Position numbers and translations under genes: made by a program | Assembly: GCF_031844685.1 (NCBI RefSeq) | Contig: NZ_CP134605.1 | Location: 744,001-808,000, forward strand | Origin: Streptomyces sp. ITFR-21 | Lineage (GTDB): Bacteria > Actinomycetota > Actinomycetes > Streptomycetales > Streptomycetaceae | Length of the DNA: 64,000 nucleotides | Direction of reading: 5' to 3' | Shown here: positions 9,929 through 22,012 of the stretch, one piece after another | How the letters are laid out: every line of letters begins with the position of its first letter | Position numbering within the stretch: position 1 is the stretch's first letter | The notes under the pieces: generated by a model | What the model saw: the letters and a program-made list of their open reading frames with translations, nothing else | What the model was told of the DNA's origin: nothing | Databases searched by the model: none

Positions 9929-10765
9929 GTGGTCACCAAGGACCAGCGGCGGCGGCAGCTCGCCCGGGAGAAGTTCGAGCGGCAGCAGCAGCGCAGGGTG
10001 GAGCTGCGGCACAAGTCACGGACGCGCAACGCGGTGATCGCCGTGGTGGCCGTGGTGATCATCGCCGGCGTCGGCGGCGCCTGGCTGGGCGGCGCGTTCG
10101 ACGGCGACGGCAAGAAGACGGACGCGGCGAAGGCGCCGGCCCCGTCGGCATCGGCGACCAGTGCCGCGCCCGCCGCCGACCCGTGCGCGAAGCCCGCGGC
10201 GGGCTCGCCGGGGACGCAGCAGTGGAAGAAGGAGCCGGCGCTGACGATCGACAAGGCCGCCAAGTACACCTTCACCCTGCAGACGACGTGCGGCAGCATC
10301 CCGATCGCGCTGGACGCGGCGAAGGCCCCCGAGACCGTCAGCTCCTTCAAGTTCCTGGCCGACAAGGGCTTCTTCGACCACACCAAGTGCCACCGGCTGA
10401 CCACCTCGGGCATCTACGTGCTCCAGTGCGGCGACCCGACGGCGTCCGGCAGCGGCGGCCCCGGCTACACCATCGGCGACGAGAACCTGACGGCGTTCGG
10501 CAAGGCCGCCGGCGGCAGCGTCACCTACCCCGCGGGCACCGTGGCCATGGCCAACACCGGCCAGGCGCACACCGGAGGCAGCCAGTTCTTCCTGGTGTAC
10601 AAGGACAGCCCGCTGGCGCCCAGCTACACCCCGTTCGGCACCATCAGCCCCGACGGCCTGAAGGTGCTCGCCAAGATCGCCGCCGCCGGTGAGGACTCCG
10701 GGCAGGGCGACGGGCACCCGAACGCGACCGTGGTGATCAACAAGGCGACCGTCACCGCGTCCTGA
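9929..10765 (+). CDS. Membrane-anchored cyclophilin-type peptidyl-prolyl isomerase
   Basis: The protein has 278 residues from the GTG at 9929, with GGAG 8 nt upstream. A short basic cytoplasmic N-terminus precedes one membrane helix at about 31-51 (AVIAVVAVVIIAGVGGAWL). An Ala/Pro/Ser linker and a cyclophilin domain at about 100-275 follow, with TYPAGTVAMANTG and GGSQFFLVYKDSP near the active site. It should isomerise proline bonds in secreted proteins outside the membrane. The usual cyclophilin catalytic Arg region is replaced by HRLTTSG, as in other actinobacterial homologues. Confidence 0.9.
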   Translation: MVTKDQRRRQLAREKFERQQQRRVELRHKSRTRNAVIAVVAVVIIAGVGGAWLGGAFDGDGKKTDAAKAPAPSASATSAAPAADPCAKPAAGSPGTQQWKKEPALTIDKAAKYTFTLQTTCGSIPIALDAAKAPETVSSFKFLADKGFFDHTKCHRLTTSGIYVLQCGDPTASGSGGPGYTIGDENLTAFGKAAGGSVTYPAGTVAMANTGQAHTGGSQFFLVYKDSPLAPSYTPFGTISPDGLKVLAKIAAAGEDSGQGDGHPNATVVINKATVTAS

Positions 10766-10803
10766 CCGCCCCCACCCTCCCCGCGGCCCGTACCCGACCG
10801 CTC

Positions 10804-10847
10804 CGGCCCCGTGTCCACCGCCCGTAGCAGGGCGGGGCACGGGGCCG
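10804..10847 (+). terminator. Hairpin after the cyclophilin gene
   Basis: Outer arms CGGCCCCGTG (10804-10813) and CACGGGGCCG (10838-10847) are perfectly complementary. An inner stem, CCGCCC with GGGCGG, stacks inside. The hairpin lies 38 bp after the stop codon. Confidence 0.6.
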
Positions 10848-11020
10848 AGACCTGATCGGTATCTGAATCGCGACGGGGGCCCGTACCGGATGCGGACAGC
10901 CGGGGCGCCGGTCGCCTATGTTGGCGTTGGACCGGTCAGGGCGTGCGGCCCGGCCGGAGAGAAACTGTGGACGATGCCCGCCGGGTGCGATTCGGTGGGG
11001 CGTCACGTGGAGGAGGCGCT

Positions 11021-12250
11021 GTGAGCAGCGACCCGTGGGGCCGCGTCGATGAGACGGGGACCGTGTACGTGCGTACGGCCGATGGGGAGAAGGAGGTCGG
11101 TTCGTGGCAGGCGGGCTCCCCCCAGGAGGCCCTCGCCTACTTCGAGCGCAAGTACGAGGGGCTCGTCGTCGAGATCGGCCTCCTGGAACGGCGGGTGCGG
11201 ACCACCGACCTCGCACCCAAGGACGCGCTGGCCGCGATCGAACACCTGCGGTCCCAGGTGACCGAGGCGCACGCGGTTGGCGACCTGGAGGCGCTGGGCA
11301 GGCGTCTGGACACCCTGGTCGCCCTGGTGGACTCCCGGCGTGAGGAGCGCAAGGCCGCCAAGGCGAAGCAGAACGAGGAGGCCAAGAGCGCCAAGGAGCA
11401 ACTGGTCGCCGAGGCCGAGCAGTTGGCCGACAGCGAGCAGTGGCGCACCGCGGGCGAGCGGCTGCGGGCCCTGGTCGACACCTGGAAGGGCCTGCCGCGG
11501 CTGGACCGCAGGGCGGACGACGAGCTGTGGCACCGGTTCAGCCACGCCCGCTCGGTGTTCTCCAAGCGGCGAAAGGCGCACTTCGCGTCCCTGGACGCGC
11601 AGCGCGAGGAGGCCCGGCGGACCAAGGAGAAGCTGGTCACCGAGGCGCTGTCGCTGTCGGACTCCAAGGACTGGGGGCCCACCGCGGCCCGCTACCGGGA
11701 GCTGATGGCGGACTGGAAGGCGGCCGGGCGCGCCCAGCGCGAGGTCGAGGACGACCTGTGGAACCGCTTCCGCGGCGCCCAGGACGTCTTCTTCGCCGCC
11801 CGCTCCGAGGTGTTCGCCGAGCGCGACAGCAGCGAGCGGGACAATCTGGCGCTCAAGGAGGAGCTGGTCACCGAGGCGGAGAAGCTGCTGCCGGTGACCG
11901 ACCTGAAGAGCGCCAGGGCCGCGTTCCGCTCCCTCAACGAGCGCTGGGAGGCCATCGGCCATGTGCCGCGCGACGCCCGGCCGCGGATCGAGGCCCGGAT
12001 GCACACCGTGGAGCGGGCGCTCGCGGAGTCCGAGGAAGCCGAGTGGCGGCGCACCAACCCGGAGGTGCGGGCGCGGGCCGCGGGCCTGACCGGCCAGCTC
12101 CAGGCGGCCGTGGACAAACTGCGGGGCCAGATCGAGGCGGCCCGCTCGGCGGGCAACACCGCGAAGGCCGACAAGCTCCAGGCCGAGTTGGACGGGCGGC
12201 AGGCGCTGCTGGACTCCGCGCTCAAGGGCTTGCAGGAGTTCGGCGGCTGA
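11021..12250 (+). CDS. DUF349-repeat protein
   Basis: This 409-residue, highly charged coiled-coil protein starts at GTG 11021 behind GGAGGAGG. It carries several DUF349 repeats with the pattern W-x4-R-x(n)-LWxRF (DDELWHRFSHARSVF, DDLWNRFRGAQDVFF, and a third copy). DUF349 proteins have no settled biochemical role; some are linked to ribosome or stress functions. It converges on relA across a strong terminator. Confidence 0.85.
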   Translation: MSSDPWGRVDETGTVYVRTADGEKEVGSWQAGSPQEALAYFERKYEGLVVEIGLLERRVRTTDLAPKDALAAIEHLRSQVTEAHAVGDLEALGRRLDTLVALVDSRREERKAAKAKQNEEAKSAKEQLVAEAEQLADSEQWRTAGERLRALVDTWKGLPRLDRRADDELWHRFSHARSVFSKRRKAHFASLDAQREEARRTKEKLVTEALSLSDSKDWGPTAARYRELMADWKAAGRAQREVEDDLWNRFRGAQDVFFAARSEVFAERDSSERDNLALKEELVTEAEKLLPVTDLKSARAAFRSLNERWEAIGHVPRDARPRIEARMHTVERALAESEEAEWRRTNPEVRARAAGLTGQLQAAVDKLRGQIEAARSAGNTAKADKLQAELDGRQALLDSALKGLQEFGG

Positions 12251-12266
12251 CCGCCGCTGACCCTAC

Positions 12267-12306
12267 GGCGAAGGGGGCGGGACCGGTCCGGTCCCGCCCC
12301 TTCGCC
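12267..12306. terminator. Bidirectional terminator between the DUF349 gene and relA
   Basis: Arms 12267-12284 and 12290-12306 are complementary except for one bulged G. They sit exactly between the convergent stop codons at 12250 and 12313, so both transcripts should end here. Confidence 0.8.
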
Positions 12307-12312
12307 GTGCGG

Positions 12313-14802
<2,490 letters not shown>

Positions 14803-14981
14803 GAGCACTCCTCACGCGGCTGGAAACTCCATGATATCGGCCTAGGGCGTGAGACGGGCGCCCGAGCGGGGCAAGGAGGCCCCGGCCGGCCCGCCGGGGC
14901 GGCGCGCGCCCCCCGGCGGGCCCGCGGGCGCCCGGGTGGCGCCGGGCCGGTCCGGGCCGGCGCGCGGGCACCCGGCTCCGG

Positions 14982-15539
14982 TCAGATCGCGACGATCGCG
15001 TCCAGCGGGGCGCCGGACAGGGCGCGCTCCAGCCGGTCGCGACCGCCGAGGAAACCGAGCTCCAGCAGGACGGCCACTCCGGCGACGGTGGCGCCGGCCC
15101 GGCGGACGAGCGCGAGGGACGCCTCGGCGGTGCCGCCGGTGGCCAGGACGTCGTCGATGACCAGCACCCGGTCGTTGGGCGCGAAGGCGTCCTTCTGCAC
15201 CTCGATCTCGGCGGTGCCGTACTCCAGGTCGTAGCTCTGCCCAAAGGTCTCGCCGGGCAGCTTGCCGGCCTTGCGGACCGGGACGAAGCCCAGGTGCGCG
15301 CGGGCCGCGGCGGGGGCGGCGAGGATGAAGCCGCGGGCCTCCAGGCCGACCACCTTGGTGGCGGCGTGCCGGCGGCACAGCGCGGCGAGGGCGTCCACCA
15401 GCGCGTTGAACGCCACGGGGTCGGCGAGCAGCGGGGTGATGTCCTTGAAGACCACCCCGGGCTGCGGGTAGTCCGGTACGTCGCGGATCCGGGAGAGCAG
15501 CAGTTCCCGCAGCTCCGCGGAGGCTTCCGTCGTGGTCAT
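14982..15539 (-). CDS. apt: Adenine phosphoribosyltransferase
   Basis: The protein has 185 residues from the ATG at 15539, with GGAGAGA upstream. The PRPP-binding motif VLVIDDVLATGGTAEA and the N-terminal DYPQPGVVFKDITPLL segment are diagnostic. It converts adenine and PRPP to AMP. Its place between secF and relA is the conserved actinomycete order. The 180 bp between apt and relA is extremely GC-rich and hairpin-prone. Confidence 0.96.
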   Translation of the reverse strand: MTTTEASAELRELLLSRIRDVPDYPQPGVVFKDITPLLADPVAFNALVDALAALCRRHAATKVVGLEARGFILAAPAAARAHLGFVPVRKAGKLPGETFGQSYDLEYGTAEIEVQKDAFAPNDRVLVIDDVLATGGTAEASLALVRRAGATVAGVAVLLELGFLGGRDRLERALSGAPLDAIVAI

Positions 15540-15752
15540 CGCGTGTGTCTCTCCGGTTCTGCGTGTGGTCGGGTGAAACAGTCGGGTGACCGGCGGGATG
15601 TCCGGTCCGGCGCCCGGCCGGGGTCCGGCGCGGGGCGCTCGGGTCTCCGGCGCACCGGGCCGGCCTCCGCGGGGGCCCGCGGCTCGGGCCGGGTGCCGGG
15701 GGATACCGCGGGGGCGCGTCCACAACGTACCGGGTCGCCGCCGCGCAACGGC

Positions 15753-15790
15753 CGTCGCCGCCCGGTCCTGTACGGGACCGGGCGGCGACG
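15753..15790 (-). terminator. Terminator of the yajC-secD-secF transcript
   Basis: A perfect 16-bp stem (15753-15768 with 15775-15790) and a 6-nt loop lie 25 bp after the secF stop codon. Confidence 0.75.
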
Positions 15791-15814
15791 GGTGGTGGAG
15801 CGGGGGCTCGCGCC

Positions 15815-17026
15815 TCAGCGGCGCTTGCCCGACGGGCGGCCGCGGCCGCCCCGGTTGTTGCGGTTGGCCGGCTGGGTGCGGGCCGGCCGGCTGCCGCCGG
15901 CCGCCGTGCCCTGGCCGCGCGGGCCGACCACGCCGGCCGCCGCCGGGGTGCCCTGCTCGTCGTCGGCGAGCCCGTCGTCCGCCGCACCCCGCTCGTCCTC
16001 GCCGTCCTCGGCGGGTACCGGCTCGCCGTTCTCGGCGGCCAGCCGGGCCTTGGTCGCGTCGGCCGCCCTCTTGGCCAGCACCCGCTTGCGCAGCGCCTTG
16101 ATCTGCGGGTCGCGCTCCTTGAAGTCCGCGACGATCGGGGTCGCGATGAAGATCGAGGAGTACGCGCCGGCGGTGAGGCCGACGAACAGCGCGAGCGCGA
16201 TGTCGTTGAGCGTGCCGGCGCCGAGGATGCCGCCGCCGATGAACAGCAGCGCGGCCACCGGCAGCAGCGCCACCACCGTGGTGTTGATGGACCGCACCAG
16301 GGTGCCGTTGAGGCTGCGGTTGGCGATGTCGCTGTACGTGAAGCGGTTCTGCTTGGTGATGTCCTTGCTGGCTTCCTTCAGACCGTCGAAGACGACGACG
16401 GTGTCGTAGAGGGAGTAACCGAGGATCGTCAGCAGACCGATGACCGTACCCGGGGTGACCTCGAAGCCGACCAGGGCGTACACGCCGGTGGTGATGGTGA
16501 GGTCGTGCAGCAGCGCGACCAGCGCGGCCACGGCCATCCGCCACTCGAAGGCGATGGCCAGGTAGATGACCACCAGCACCAGGAAGATGATCAGACCTTC
16601 CAGGGCCTTCTTGGAGATCTCCTGACCCCAGCTGGGGCCGACGATCTCGGCGTCGATCTGGGCCGTGGGCATGCCCAGGTCCTTGGCGATCGCCGCCTGG
16701 ATCGTCTTGGACTGGTCGGTGGACACCCCGCCGACCTGGATGCGGATGCTGCCGTTGCCGAGCTTCTGCACGGTGGGGTCGTTGCCGCCGGTGTCCCCGG
16801 CGATCTTGTTCTGGACGTCCGAGACGGACAGCGACGTCTTGTGGGTGGTGAAGTCGGCACCGCCGGAGAACTCGATGCCCTCCTTCAGCCCGTTGACGGC
16901 GAGCCCGATGATCGCGGTGATCGTGATCAGGATCGAGACCCCGTACCAGATCCGGCGCTTGCCGACGAAGTCGTAACTGATCTCGCCCCGGTGCAGCCGG
17001 TGACCGAGATTGCCGAGCTTGGACAT
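15815..17026 (-). CDS. secF: Protein translocase subunit SecF
   Basis: This 403-residue polytopic membrane protein has a conserved first helix, the extracytoplasmic EGIEFSGGADFT segment, and a helix bundle with GFEVTPGTVIGLLTILGYS and the VVVFDGLKE loop. About 90 C-terminal residues form a charged, then Gly/Arg-rich cytoplasmic tail ending in KRR. With SecD it uses the proton gradient to pull preproteins outward. Its ATG shares one base with the secD stop (TGATG), so the two are translationally coupled. Confidence 0.95.
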   Translation of the reverse strand: MSKLGNLGHRLHRGEISYDFVGKRRIWYGVSILITITAIIGLAVNGLKEGIEFSGGADFTTHKTSLSVSDVQNKIAGDTGGNDPTVQKLGNGSIRIQVGGVSTDQSKTIQAAIAKDLGMPTAQIDAEIVGPSWGQEISKKALEGLIIFLVLVVIYLAIAFEWRMAVAALVALLHDLTITTGVYALVGFEVTPGTVIGLLTILGYSLYDTVVVFDGLKEASKDITKQNRFTYSDIANRSLNGTLVRSINTTVVALLPVAALLFIGGGILGAGTLNDIALALFVGLTAGAYSSIFIATPIVADFKERDPQIKALRKRVLAKRAADATKARLAAENGEPVPAEDGEDERGAADDGLADDEQGTPAAAGVVGPRGQGTAAGGSRPARTQPANRNNRGGRGRPSGKRR

Positions 17027-18807
17027 CAGGCTTCCTTCGTCTCGGTGCTGGGCGTACGGCGGACACGGCGCAGCGGGGTCTTGACGCCGAGGCTCTTCGG
17101 GTCGAGGCCGGACCACTTGTGTCCCTGGGCGAAGAACGGCCGCTGGGCCAGGATCGTCATCAGCGGCTTGGTGAACAGGAAGACCACCACGACGTCGAGC
17201 ACCGTGGTCAGGCCGAGGGTGAACGCGAAGCCCTGGACCTTGCCGACCGAGACCACGTAGAGGACCGCGGCGGCGAGGAAGGACACGAAGTCCGACACCA
17301 GGATGGTGCGCCGGGCGCGCGGCCAGCCGCGGGCCACCGCCGGCTGGAGCGAGCGGCCCTCCCGCAGCTCGTCCCTTATGCGTTCGAAGAACACGATGAA
17401 GGAGTCGGCGGTGATACCGATGGCCACGATGGCGCCGCAGACCGCCGGCAGGTTGAGGGCGAAGCCGATCGCCTGGCCGAGCAGGCACATGATCGTGTAG
17501 GTCAGCGCGGCCGAGACCAGGAGGCTGACGATCGCCACCGAGGCCAGGCCGCGGTAGTAGGCGAACATGTAGATCACGACGAGGGCCAGGCCGACCGCGC
17601 CGGCGATCAGGCCGCCGCGCAACTGCTCACCGCCGAGGGCGGCGGAGACGGTGGTCCGGTCGGAGATCTGGAAGGACAGCGGCAGCGAGCCGAACTTGAG
17701 GACGTTGGCCAGGTCGTCGGCGCTCTGCTGGGTGAAGTTGCCGGAGATCTGGGCGCTGCCGCCGGACAGGGCCTGGGCCACCGAGGGGGCCGAGACCACG
17801 TTGCCGTCGAGGTCGATGGCGAACTGGTTGTTCGGCGGCTGCTGGCTGGCCAGGTCGCCGGTGACCTTGGTGAACTGGCCGGCGCCCTTGGAGTCGAAGC
17901 TGAGGTTGACGACCCACCCGTTGCCCTGCTGGGTGTCGAAGGCGGAGTTGGCGCCGGAGACGTTCTTGCCGTCGATCAGGGACGGGCCGAGCGCGTACTT
18001 GAACCACTGCTTGCCGACCTGGCCGCAGGCGACGACCTGGTCGGTGGGCTTGCTGCCCGTGCTGGCCTCGGCGCGCTGCTGGGGGTCGTTGCAGTCCAGC
18101 TTGTTGAGCTTGTCGGTCAGGGCGGCCGAAATGGAGGTGTCGGCGGCGCCGGGCGTGGTGGCCGGCGACGGGGTGTCCGCGGCGCCCGGGGTGGGCTGGG
18201 TGGCCGTCGGGACCGGCGTGGGGGCCTTGAGCGCGCCGCTGACCGCCCGGCCCTGGGGGCTGGAGCCGGTCGTCGGGGTGGAGCTGGGAGTGGAGCTCGG
18301 GGTACCCGCCGTGGCGCCGGAGGGCGTGGAGGTGGCCGAGCCGGACGGCTTCGGCGTCGCACCGCCGGACGGGGTCGCGGAGGGGCTGGGCGTGGTGGGC
18401 GTACCCGGAAGCTCCTGCAGCACCTGCCGGAAGTAGAGCTGGGCGGTGGTGCCCACCTGCTTCTCGGCCTGGTCGGCGTTGGTGCCCTTGGGGATGTCCA
18501 CGATGATCGTGCTCGACCCCTGGGTCTGCACCTCGGCCTCGGAGACGCCCAACCCGTTGACCCGCTGGTTGATGATGTTGACCGCGGTGTCCATGTTGGT
18601 CTTGTTGACCGCGTCGCCCTGATGGGGCTTGGCGGTCAGCGTGATGCTGACACCGCCCGCGAGGTCGATGCCCAACCGGGGGGTCTTGTGGCCGGAGAGG
18701 AAGATCCCTCCGGTCAGCGCCACCAATGCGATGAGGATCACGGCCAGGGAGCGCCCGGGATACCCCTGGCTCCCCGTGGACCTGCGGCCCTTCTTGGCTG
18801 CTGCCAC
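17026..18807 (-). CDS. secD: Protein translocase subunit SecD with a large Pro/Ser/Thr insert
   Basis: The protein has 593 residues from the GTG at 18807 (AGGGAG upstream). It begins with a single helix (LAVILIALVALTGGIFL) and LGIDLAGGVSITL, then a large extracytoplasmic domain, then five C-terminal helices with a TADSFIVFFERIRDELREG loop. Residues ~134-225 are a low-complexity Pro/Ser/Thr/Gly/Ala segment in the exported loop, reminiscent of mucin-like spacers. Such segments could be O-mannosylated in actinomycetes, which is inference. Confidence 0.95.
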   Translation of the reverse strand: MAAAKKGRRSTGSQGYPGRSLAVILIALVALTGGIFLSGHKTPRLGIDLAGGVSITLTAKPHQGDAVNKTNMDTAVNIINQRVNGLGVSEAEVQTQGSSTIIVDIPKGTNADQAEKQVGTTAQLYFRQVLQELPGTPTTPSPSATPSGGATPKPSGSATSTPSGATAGTPSSTPSSTPTTGSSPQGRAVSGALKAPTPVPTATQPTPGAADTPSPATTPGAADTSISAALTDKLNKLDCNDPQQRAEASTGSKPTDQVVACGQVGKQWFKYALGPSLIDGKNVSGANSAFDTQQGNGWVVNLSFDSKGAGQFTKVTGDLASQQPPNNQFAIDLDGNVVSAPSVAQALSGGSAQISGNFTQQSADDLANVLKFGSLPLSFQISDRTTVSAALGGEQLRGGLIAGAVGLALVVIYMFAYYRGLASVAIVSLLVSAALTYTIMCLLGQAIGFALNLPAVCGAIVAIGITADSFIVFFERIRDELREGRSLQPAVARGWPRARRTILVSDFVSFLAAAVLYVVSVGKVQGFAFTLGLTTVLDVVVVFLFTKPLMTILAQRPFFAQGHKWSGLDPKSLGVKTPLRRVRRTPSTETKEA

Positions 18808-18885
18808 CTTCTTGATTCTCCCTGTCCTACCGCCCCCGGGCCTGCGCGCCCAGGGGGTGGCCACGAGTGATGTGAGAGCCGGACC

Positions 18886-19380
18886 CTACTTGGAGCCGGC
18901 GCCGGAGCCGTCCTGCCCCCGCGCCTCCCCGGCCTTGCTCAGGTCGACGTTCTCGTCGGCATGGGCGTCCCCGGTGTCCTTCTTGAGGAGATCGGGGTGT
19001 GCGTCGTCCGGACCGGACGCGTCCACCGTCTCCGGGGCGTCCTCGCCGTCCGCCTCGACGGCGTCGGCCGTCTCGTCGTCGTCGAGCTCCTCCGGCTCGA
19101 TACCGTGCACGATGCGGTTGAACTCCGCCTCGCTGAGCACCGTGCCGATGGCGTTCTTCGCGAAGTGCGCGTGCACGCCGTCGGTCAGCTCAAGGAGCAC
19201 CGTCTCGTCGTTGACCTCCTTGACCACGGCGTAGAGGCCACCGATGGTACGGACGCCCGCGCCCGGTTCCATCTGGTTGCGCATGGTCGCGGCCTGACGC
19301 TGCTTGTTCTTCGCCGACCGCGTCATCATGAACATGACGCCGACGATCAGGATCAAGGGGAGGAGAGTGACGGGATTCAC
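18886..19380 (-). CDS. yajC: Preprotein translocase auxiliary subunit YajC
   Basis: The protein has 164 residues from the GTG at 19380, with GAAGGAA 9 nt before it. One N-terminal helix (TLLPLILIVGVMFMMTR) is followed by the YajC domain containing GAGVRTIGGLYAVV and ELTDGVHAHFAKNAIG. The C-terminal ~70 residues are strongly acidic and Asp/Glu-rich. It lies directly upstream of secD, completing the yajC-secD-secF set. Confidence 0.93.
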   Translation of the reverse strand: MNPVTLLPLILIVGVMFMMTRSAKNKQRQAATMRNQMEPGAGVRTIGGLYAVVKEVNDETVLLELTDGVHAHFAKNAIGTVLSEAEFNRIVHGIEPEELDDDETADAVEADGEDAPETVDASGPDDAHPDLLKKDTGDAHADENVDLSKAGEARGQDGSGAGSK

Positions 19381-19545
19381 GGTATGGACGTTCCTTCGCG
19401 CGGCCGGCGGTGGGGGTCGGCCTGGGTTTCGGGATGTGGGTGCCGATCCGGAGGAAGGGCGTCGGCGGAGTCTAAGCGCTGGCTCGCCGCTGGAACAACG
19501 CCAAGCATCGCACCGGGGTTCCTGAACGGACGAGTCCATCCGGGG

Positions 19546-20628
19546 TCACCCGCCGAACAGCCCGCTCTGTCCCGGTCCCGCCAAACCTGTCCCGGCTCCC
19601 CCGGCGCCCTGCGGCGGCACCAGTCCGAGGTGCGTCCAGGCCGCCCGGGTGGCCACCCGGCCCCGGGGCGTGCGGGCCAGCAGGCCCTCCCGGACCAGGA
19701 ACGGCTCGGCGACCTCCTCCACCGTCTCCCGCTCCTCGCCGACCGCGACCGCGAGCGTCGACAGGCCGACCGGGCCGCCGCCGAACAGCTTCAGCAGGGC
19801 GTGCAGCACCGCCCGGTCCAGCCGGTCCAGGCCGCGCTCGTCCACCTCGTACACCTCCAGGGCCTGCCCGGCGATCTCCCTGGTGATCACCCCGTCGGCC
19901 CTGACCTGCGCGTAGTCGCGGACCCGGCGCAGCAGCCGGTTGGCGATCCGCGGGGTGCCGCGGGAGCGCCCGGCGATCTCGGCGGCGCCGTCGGCGGCCA
20001 CCTCCACGTCCAGCAGCCCGGCCGAGCGGTGGATCACCCGTTCCAGTTCGGCGGGGGCGTAGAACTCCATGTGGCCGGTGAAGCCGAACCGGTCGCGCAG
20101 CGGCGGCGGCAGCAGGCCGGCCCTGGTGGTGGCGCCGACCAGGGTGAAGGGCGGCAGTTCCAGCGGGATCGCGGTGGCCCCCGGGCCCTTGCCGACGATC
20201 ACGTCGACCCGGAAGTCCTCCATCGCCATGTAGAGCATCTCCTCGGCCGGCCGGGACATCCGGTGGATCTCGTCGAGGAAGAGCACCTCGCCGTCCTGGA
20301 GCGAGGACAGGATCGCGGCGAGGTCGCCGGCGTGCTGGATGGCCGGGCCCGAGGTGATCCGGATCGGCGCGCCCATCTCGGCCGCGATGATCATCGACAG
20401 GGTGGTCTTGCCGAGGCCGGGGGCCCCGGAGAGCAGGACGTGGTCGGCGGTTGCGCCGCGCTGCCGGGCCGCCTTGAGCACCAGGTCGAGCTGCTGGCGG
20501 ACCCGCTCCTGCCCGATGAACTCCCCGAGGTCCTTGGGCCGCAGCGCCGCCTCCACCGCCTGGTCCTCGCGGTCGGCGGCGGAGCCGACCAGTCGCTCCG
20601 GCTCGGCGGTGGCGTCGTCCCAGTTCAT
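19546..20628 (-). CDS. ruvB: Holliday junction branch migration helicase RuvB
   Basis: This 360-residue AAA+ motor has Walker [13 protein letters not shown], Walker [11 protein letters not shown], sensor 1 [12 protein letters not shown] and a C-terminal winged helix ([17 protein letters not shown]). It drives branch migration with RuvA. The order ruvC-ruvA-ruvB is standard; here a 114-bp gap with a tandem repeat separates ruvA and ruvB. Confidence 0.97.
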   Translation of the reverse strand: MNWDDATAEPERLVGSAADREDQAVEAALRPKDLGEFIGQERVRQQLDLVLKAARQRGATADHVLLSGAPGLGKTTLSMIIAAEMGAPIRITSGPAIQHAGDLAAILSSLQDGEVLFLDEIHRMSRPAEEMLYMAMEDFRVDVIVGKGPGATAIPLELPPFTLVGATTRAGLLPPPLRDRFGFTGHMEFYAPAELERVIHRSAGLLDVEVAADGAAEIAGRSRGTPRIANRLLRRVRDYAQVRADGVITREIAGQALEVYEVDERGLDRLDRAVLHALLKLFGGGPVGLSTLAVAVGEERETVEEVAEPFLVREGLLARTPRGRVATRAAWTHLGLVPPQGAGGAGTGLAGPGQSGLFGG

Positions 20629-20696
20629 CGTCGTCTCTCGTCGGGTCGGCGGGCGGCTTGCTTACGGAGGCGGGTCGGCGGACCCGCGGCTCGGTG

Positions 20697-20735
<39 letters not shown>

Positions 20736-20742
20736 AGCCTGC

Positions 20743-21354
20743 TCAGCGGGTGCGGTTGAGGGTCTGCAGGGCGGCGCGCAGCAGGCTGCCCACGTTCGGC
20801 TGGGCGGCGGCCTCGGCCTGCGGGGTGACGGCGGCGACCGCCTCGTCGGCCTCCCTGGGGGCGTAGCCGAGGCCAAGCAGGGCGGCATGCAGCTGTTCGT
20901 GCCAGGAGGGGCTCACGGGGCTGCCGGGGCCGCGGGATGCGCCCGGACCCACCGGGGCACCCAGCCGGTCCTTCAGCTCCAGCAGGAGCCGCTGAGCGCC
21001 CTTCTTGCCGATGCCGGGCACCGCCGTCAGCGCCTTCTCGTCGCCGGCGGCCACCGCGGCCCGCAGCGCGTCCGGGCTGTGCACGGCCAGCATGGTCTGC
21101 GCCAGCCGCGGCCCGACCCCGCTGACGGTCTGGAGCAGCTCGAAGACCTGCCGCTCGTCGTCGTCCGCGAAGCCGTAGAGGGTCAGCGAGTCCTCGCGGA
21201 CCACCAGCGAGGTGGCCAGCCGCGCGGGCTGGCCGACGCGCAGCGCGGCCAGGGTGCCGGGCGCGCACTGCACGGCCATGCCGACGCCGCCGACCTCGAT
21301 GACCGCGGTGTCCGGGGCGAGGGCGGCGACCGGGCCGCTGACGAAGGCGATCAC
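20743..21354 (-). CDS. ruvA: Holliday junction DNA-binding protein RuvA
   Basis: The protein has 203 residues from the GTG at 21354, which overlaps the ruvC stop by 4 nt (GTGA). It has an OB-fold N-terminus, two helix-hairpin-helix motifs ([35 protein letters not shown]) and the C-terminal domain that contacts RuvB. Confidence 0.96.
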   Translation of the reverse strand: MIAFVSGPVAALAPDTAVIEVGGVGMAVQCAPGTLAALRVGQPARLATSLVVREDSLTLYGFADDDERQVFELLQTVSGVGPRLAQTMLAVHSPDALRAAVAAGDEKALTAVPGIGKKGAQRLLLELKDRLGAPVGPGASRGPGSPVSPSWHEQLHAALLGLGYAPREADEAVAAVTPQAEAAAQPNVGSLLRAALQTLNRTR

Positions 21355-21890
21355 GTGGCGGGCTCCTGGGTTCGTGCGGTCCTGTGCGCGGCGACGGCCC
21401 GCTCCAGGCGGCCGGCGGCGGTGCCGCGCCAGATGTGGCAGATGGCCAGCGCCAGCGCGTCGGCGGCGTCGGCGGGCTTGGGCGGGGCGTCCAGCCGCAG
21501 CAGCCGGGTGACCATGGCGCCGACCTGGGCCTTGTCGGCGCGCCCGCTGCCGGTGACGGCGGCCTTGACCTCGCTGGGGGTGTGCAGGTGCACCGGCAGG
21601 CCGCGCCGGGACGCGCACAGGATGGCCACCGCGCTGGCCTGCGCGGTGCCCATCACGGTCCGCACGTTGTGCTGGCTGAACACCCGCTCCACGGCGACCG
21701 CCTCGGGCCGGAACTCGTCCAGCCACGCCTCCAGGCCGCGCTCGATCAGCACCAGCCGGTCGCCGATCGCCGTGTCCGCGGGGGTGCGGACGACCCCGAC
21801 GCCGGCCATCGCCAGCGGGCGGCCCGCGGCGCCGTCCACCACGCCCACTCCGCACCGGGTCAGCCCCGGGTCCACGCCGAGCACCCGCAT
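21351..21890 (-). CDS. ruvC: Crossover junction endodeoxyribonuclease RuvC
   Basis: This 179-residue resolvase has the first catalytic Asp in [15 protein letters not shown] and later acidic residues in [10 protein letters not shown] and [13 protein letters not shown]. It cuts Holliday junctions symmetrically. It is the first gene of the ruvC-ruvA pair. Confidence 0.97.
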   Translation of the reverse strand: MRVLGVDPGLTRCGVGVVDGAAGRPLAMAGVGVVRTPADTAIGDRLVLIERGLEAWLDEFRPEAVAVERVFSQHNVRTVMGTAQASAVAILCASRRGLPVHLHTPSEVKAAVTGSGRADKAQVGAMVTRLLRLDAPPKPADAADALALAICHIWRGTAAGRLERAVAAHRTARTQEPAT

Positions 21891-21946
21891 CGCGCCCCCC
21901 TTCCCTCGCTCATCGGTTCGTGCAGGCTATCGGTTCGCACCGACAG

Positions 21947-21991
21947 CGAGGGCGGGCACGACGGGGGTGTGTCCCGTCATGCCCGCCCTCG
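21947..21991 (-). terminator. Terminator after the yebC gene
   Basis: Arms 21947-21965 and 21973-21991 are complementary over 19 bp, with one G-T type mismatch. The hairpin lies 21 bp beyond the yebC stop codon and upstream of ruvC. Confidence 0.7.
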
Positions 21992-22012
21992 TACGGCGAA
22001 GGCCGGTGCGCG

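Noticed and set aside
14809..14981. Additional small gene between relA and apt
   Set aside because: The region is extremely GC-rich with overlapping palindromes; open frames there lack start signals and similarity.
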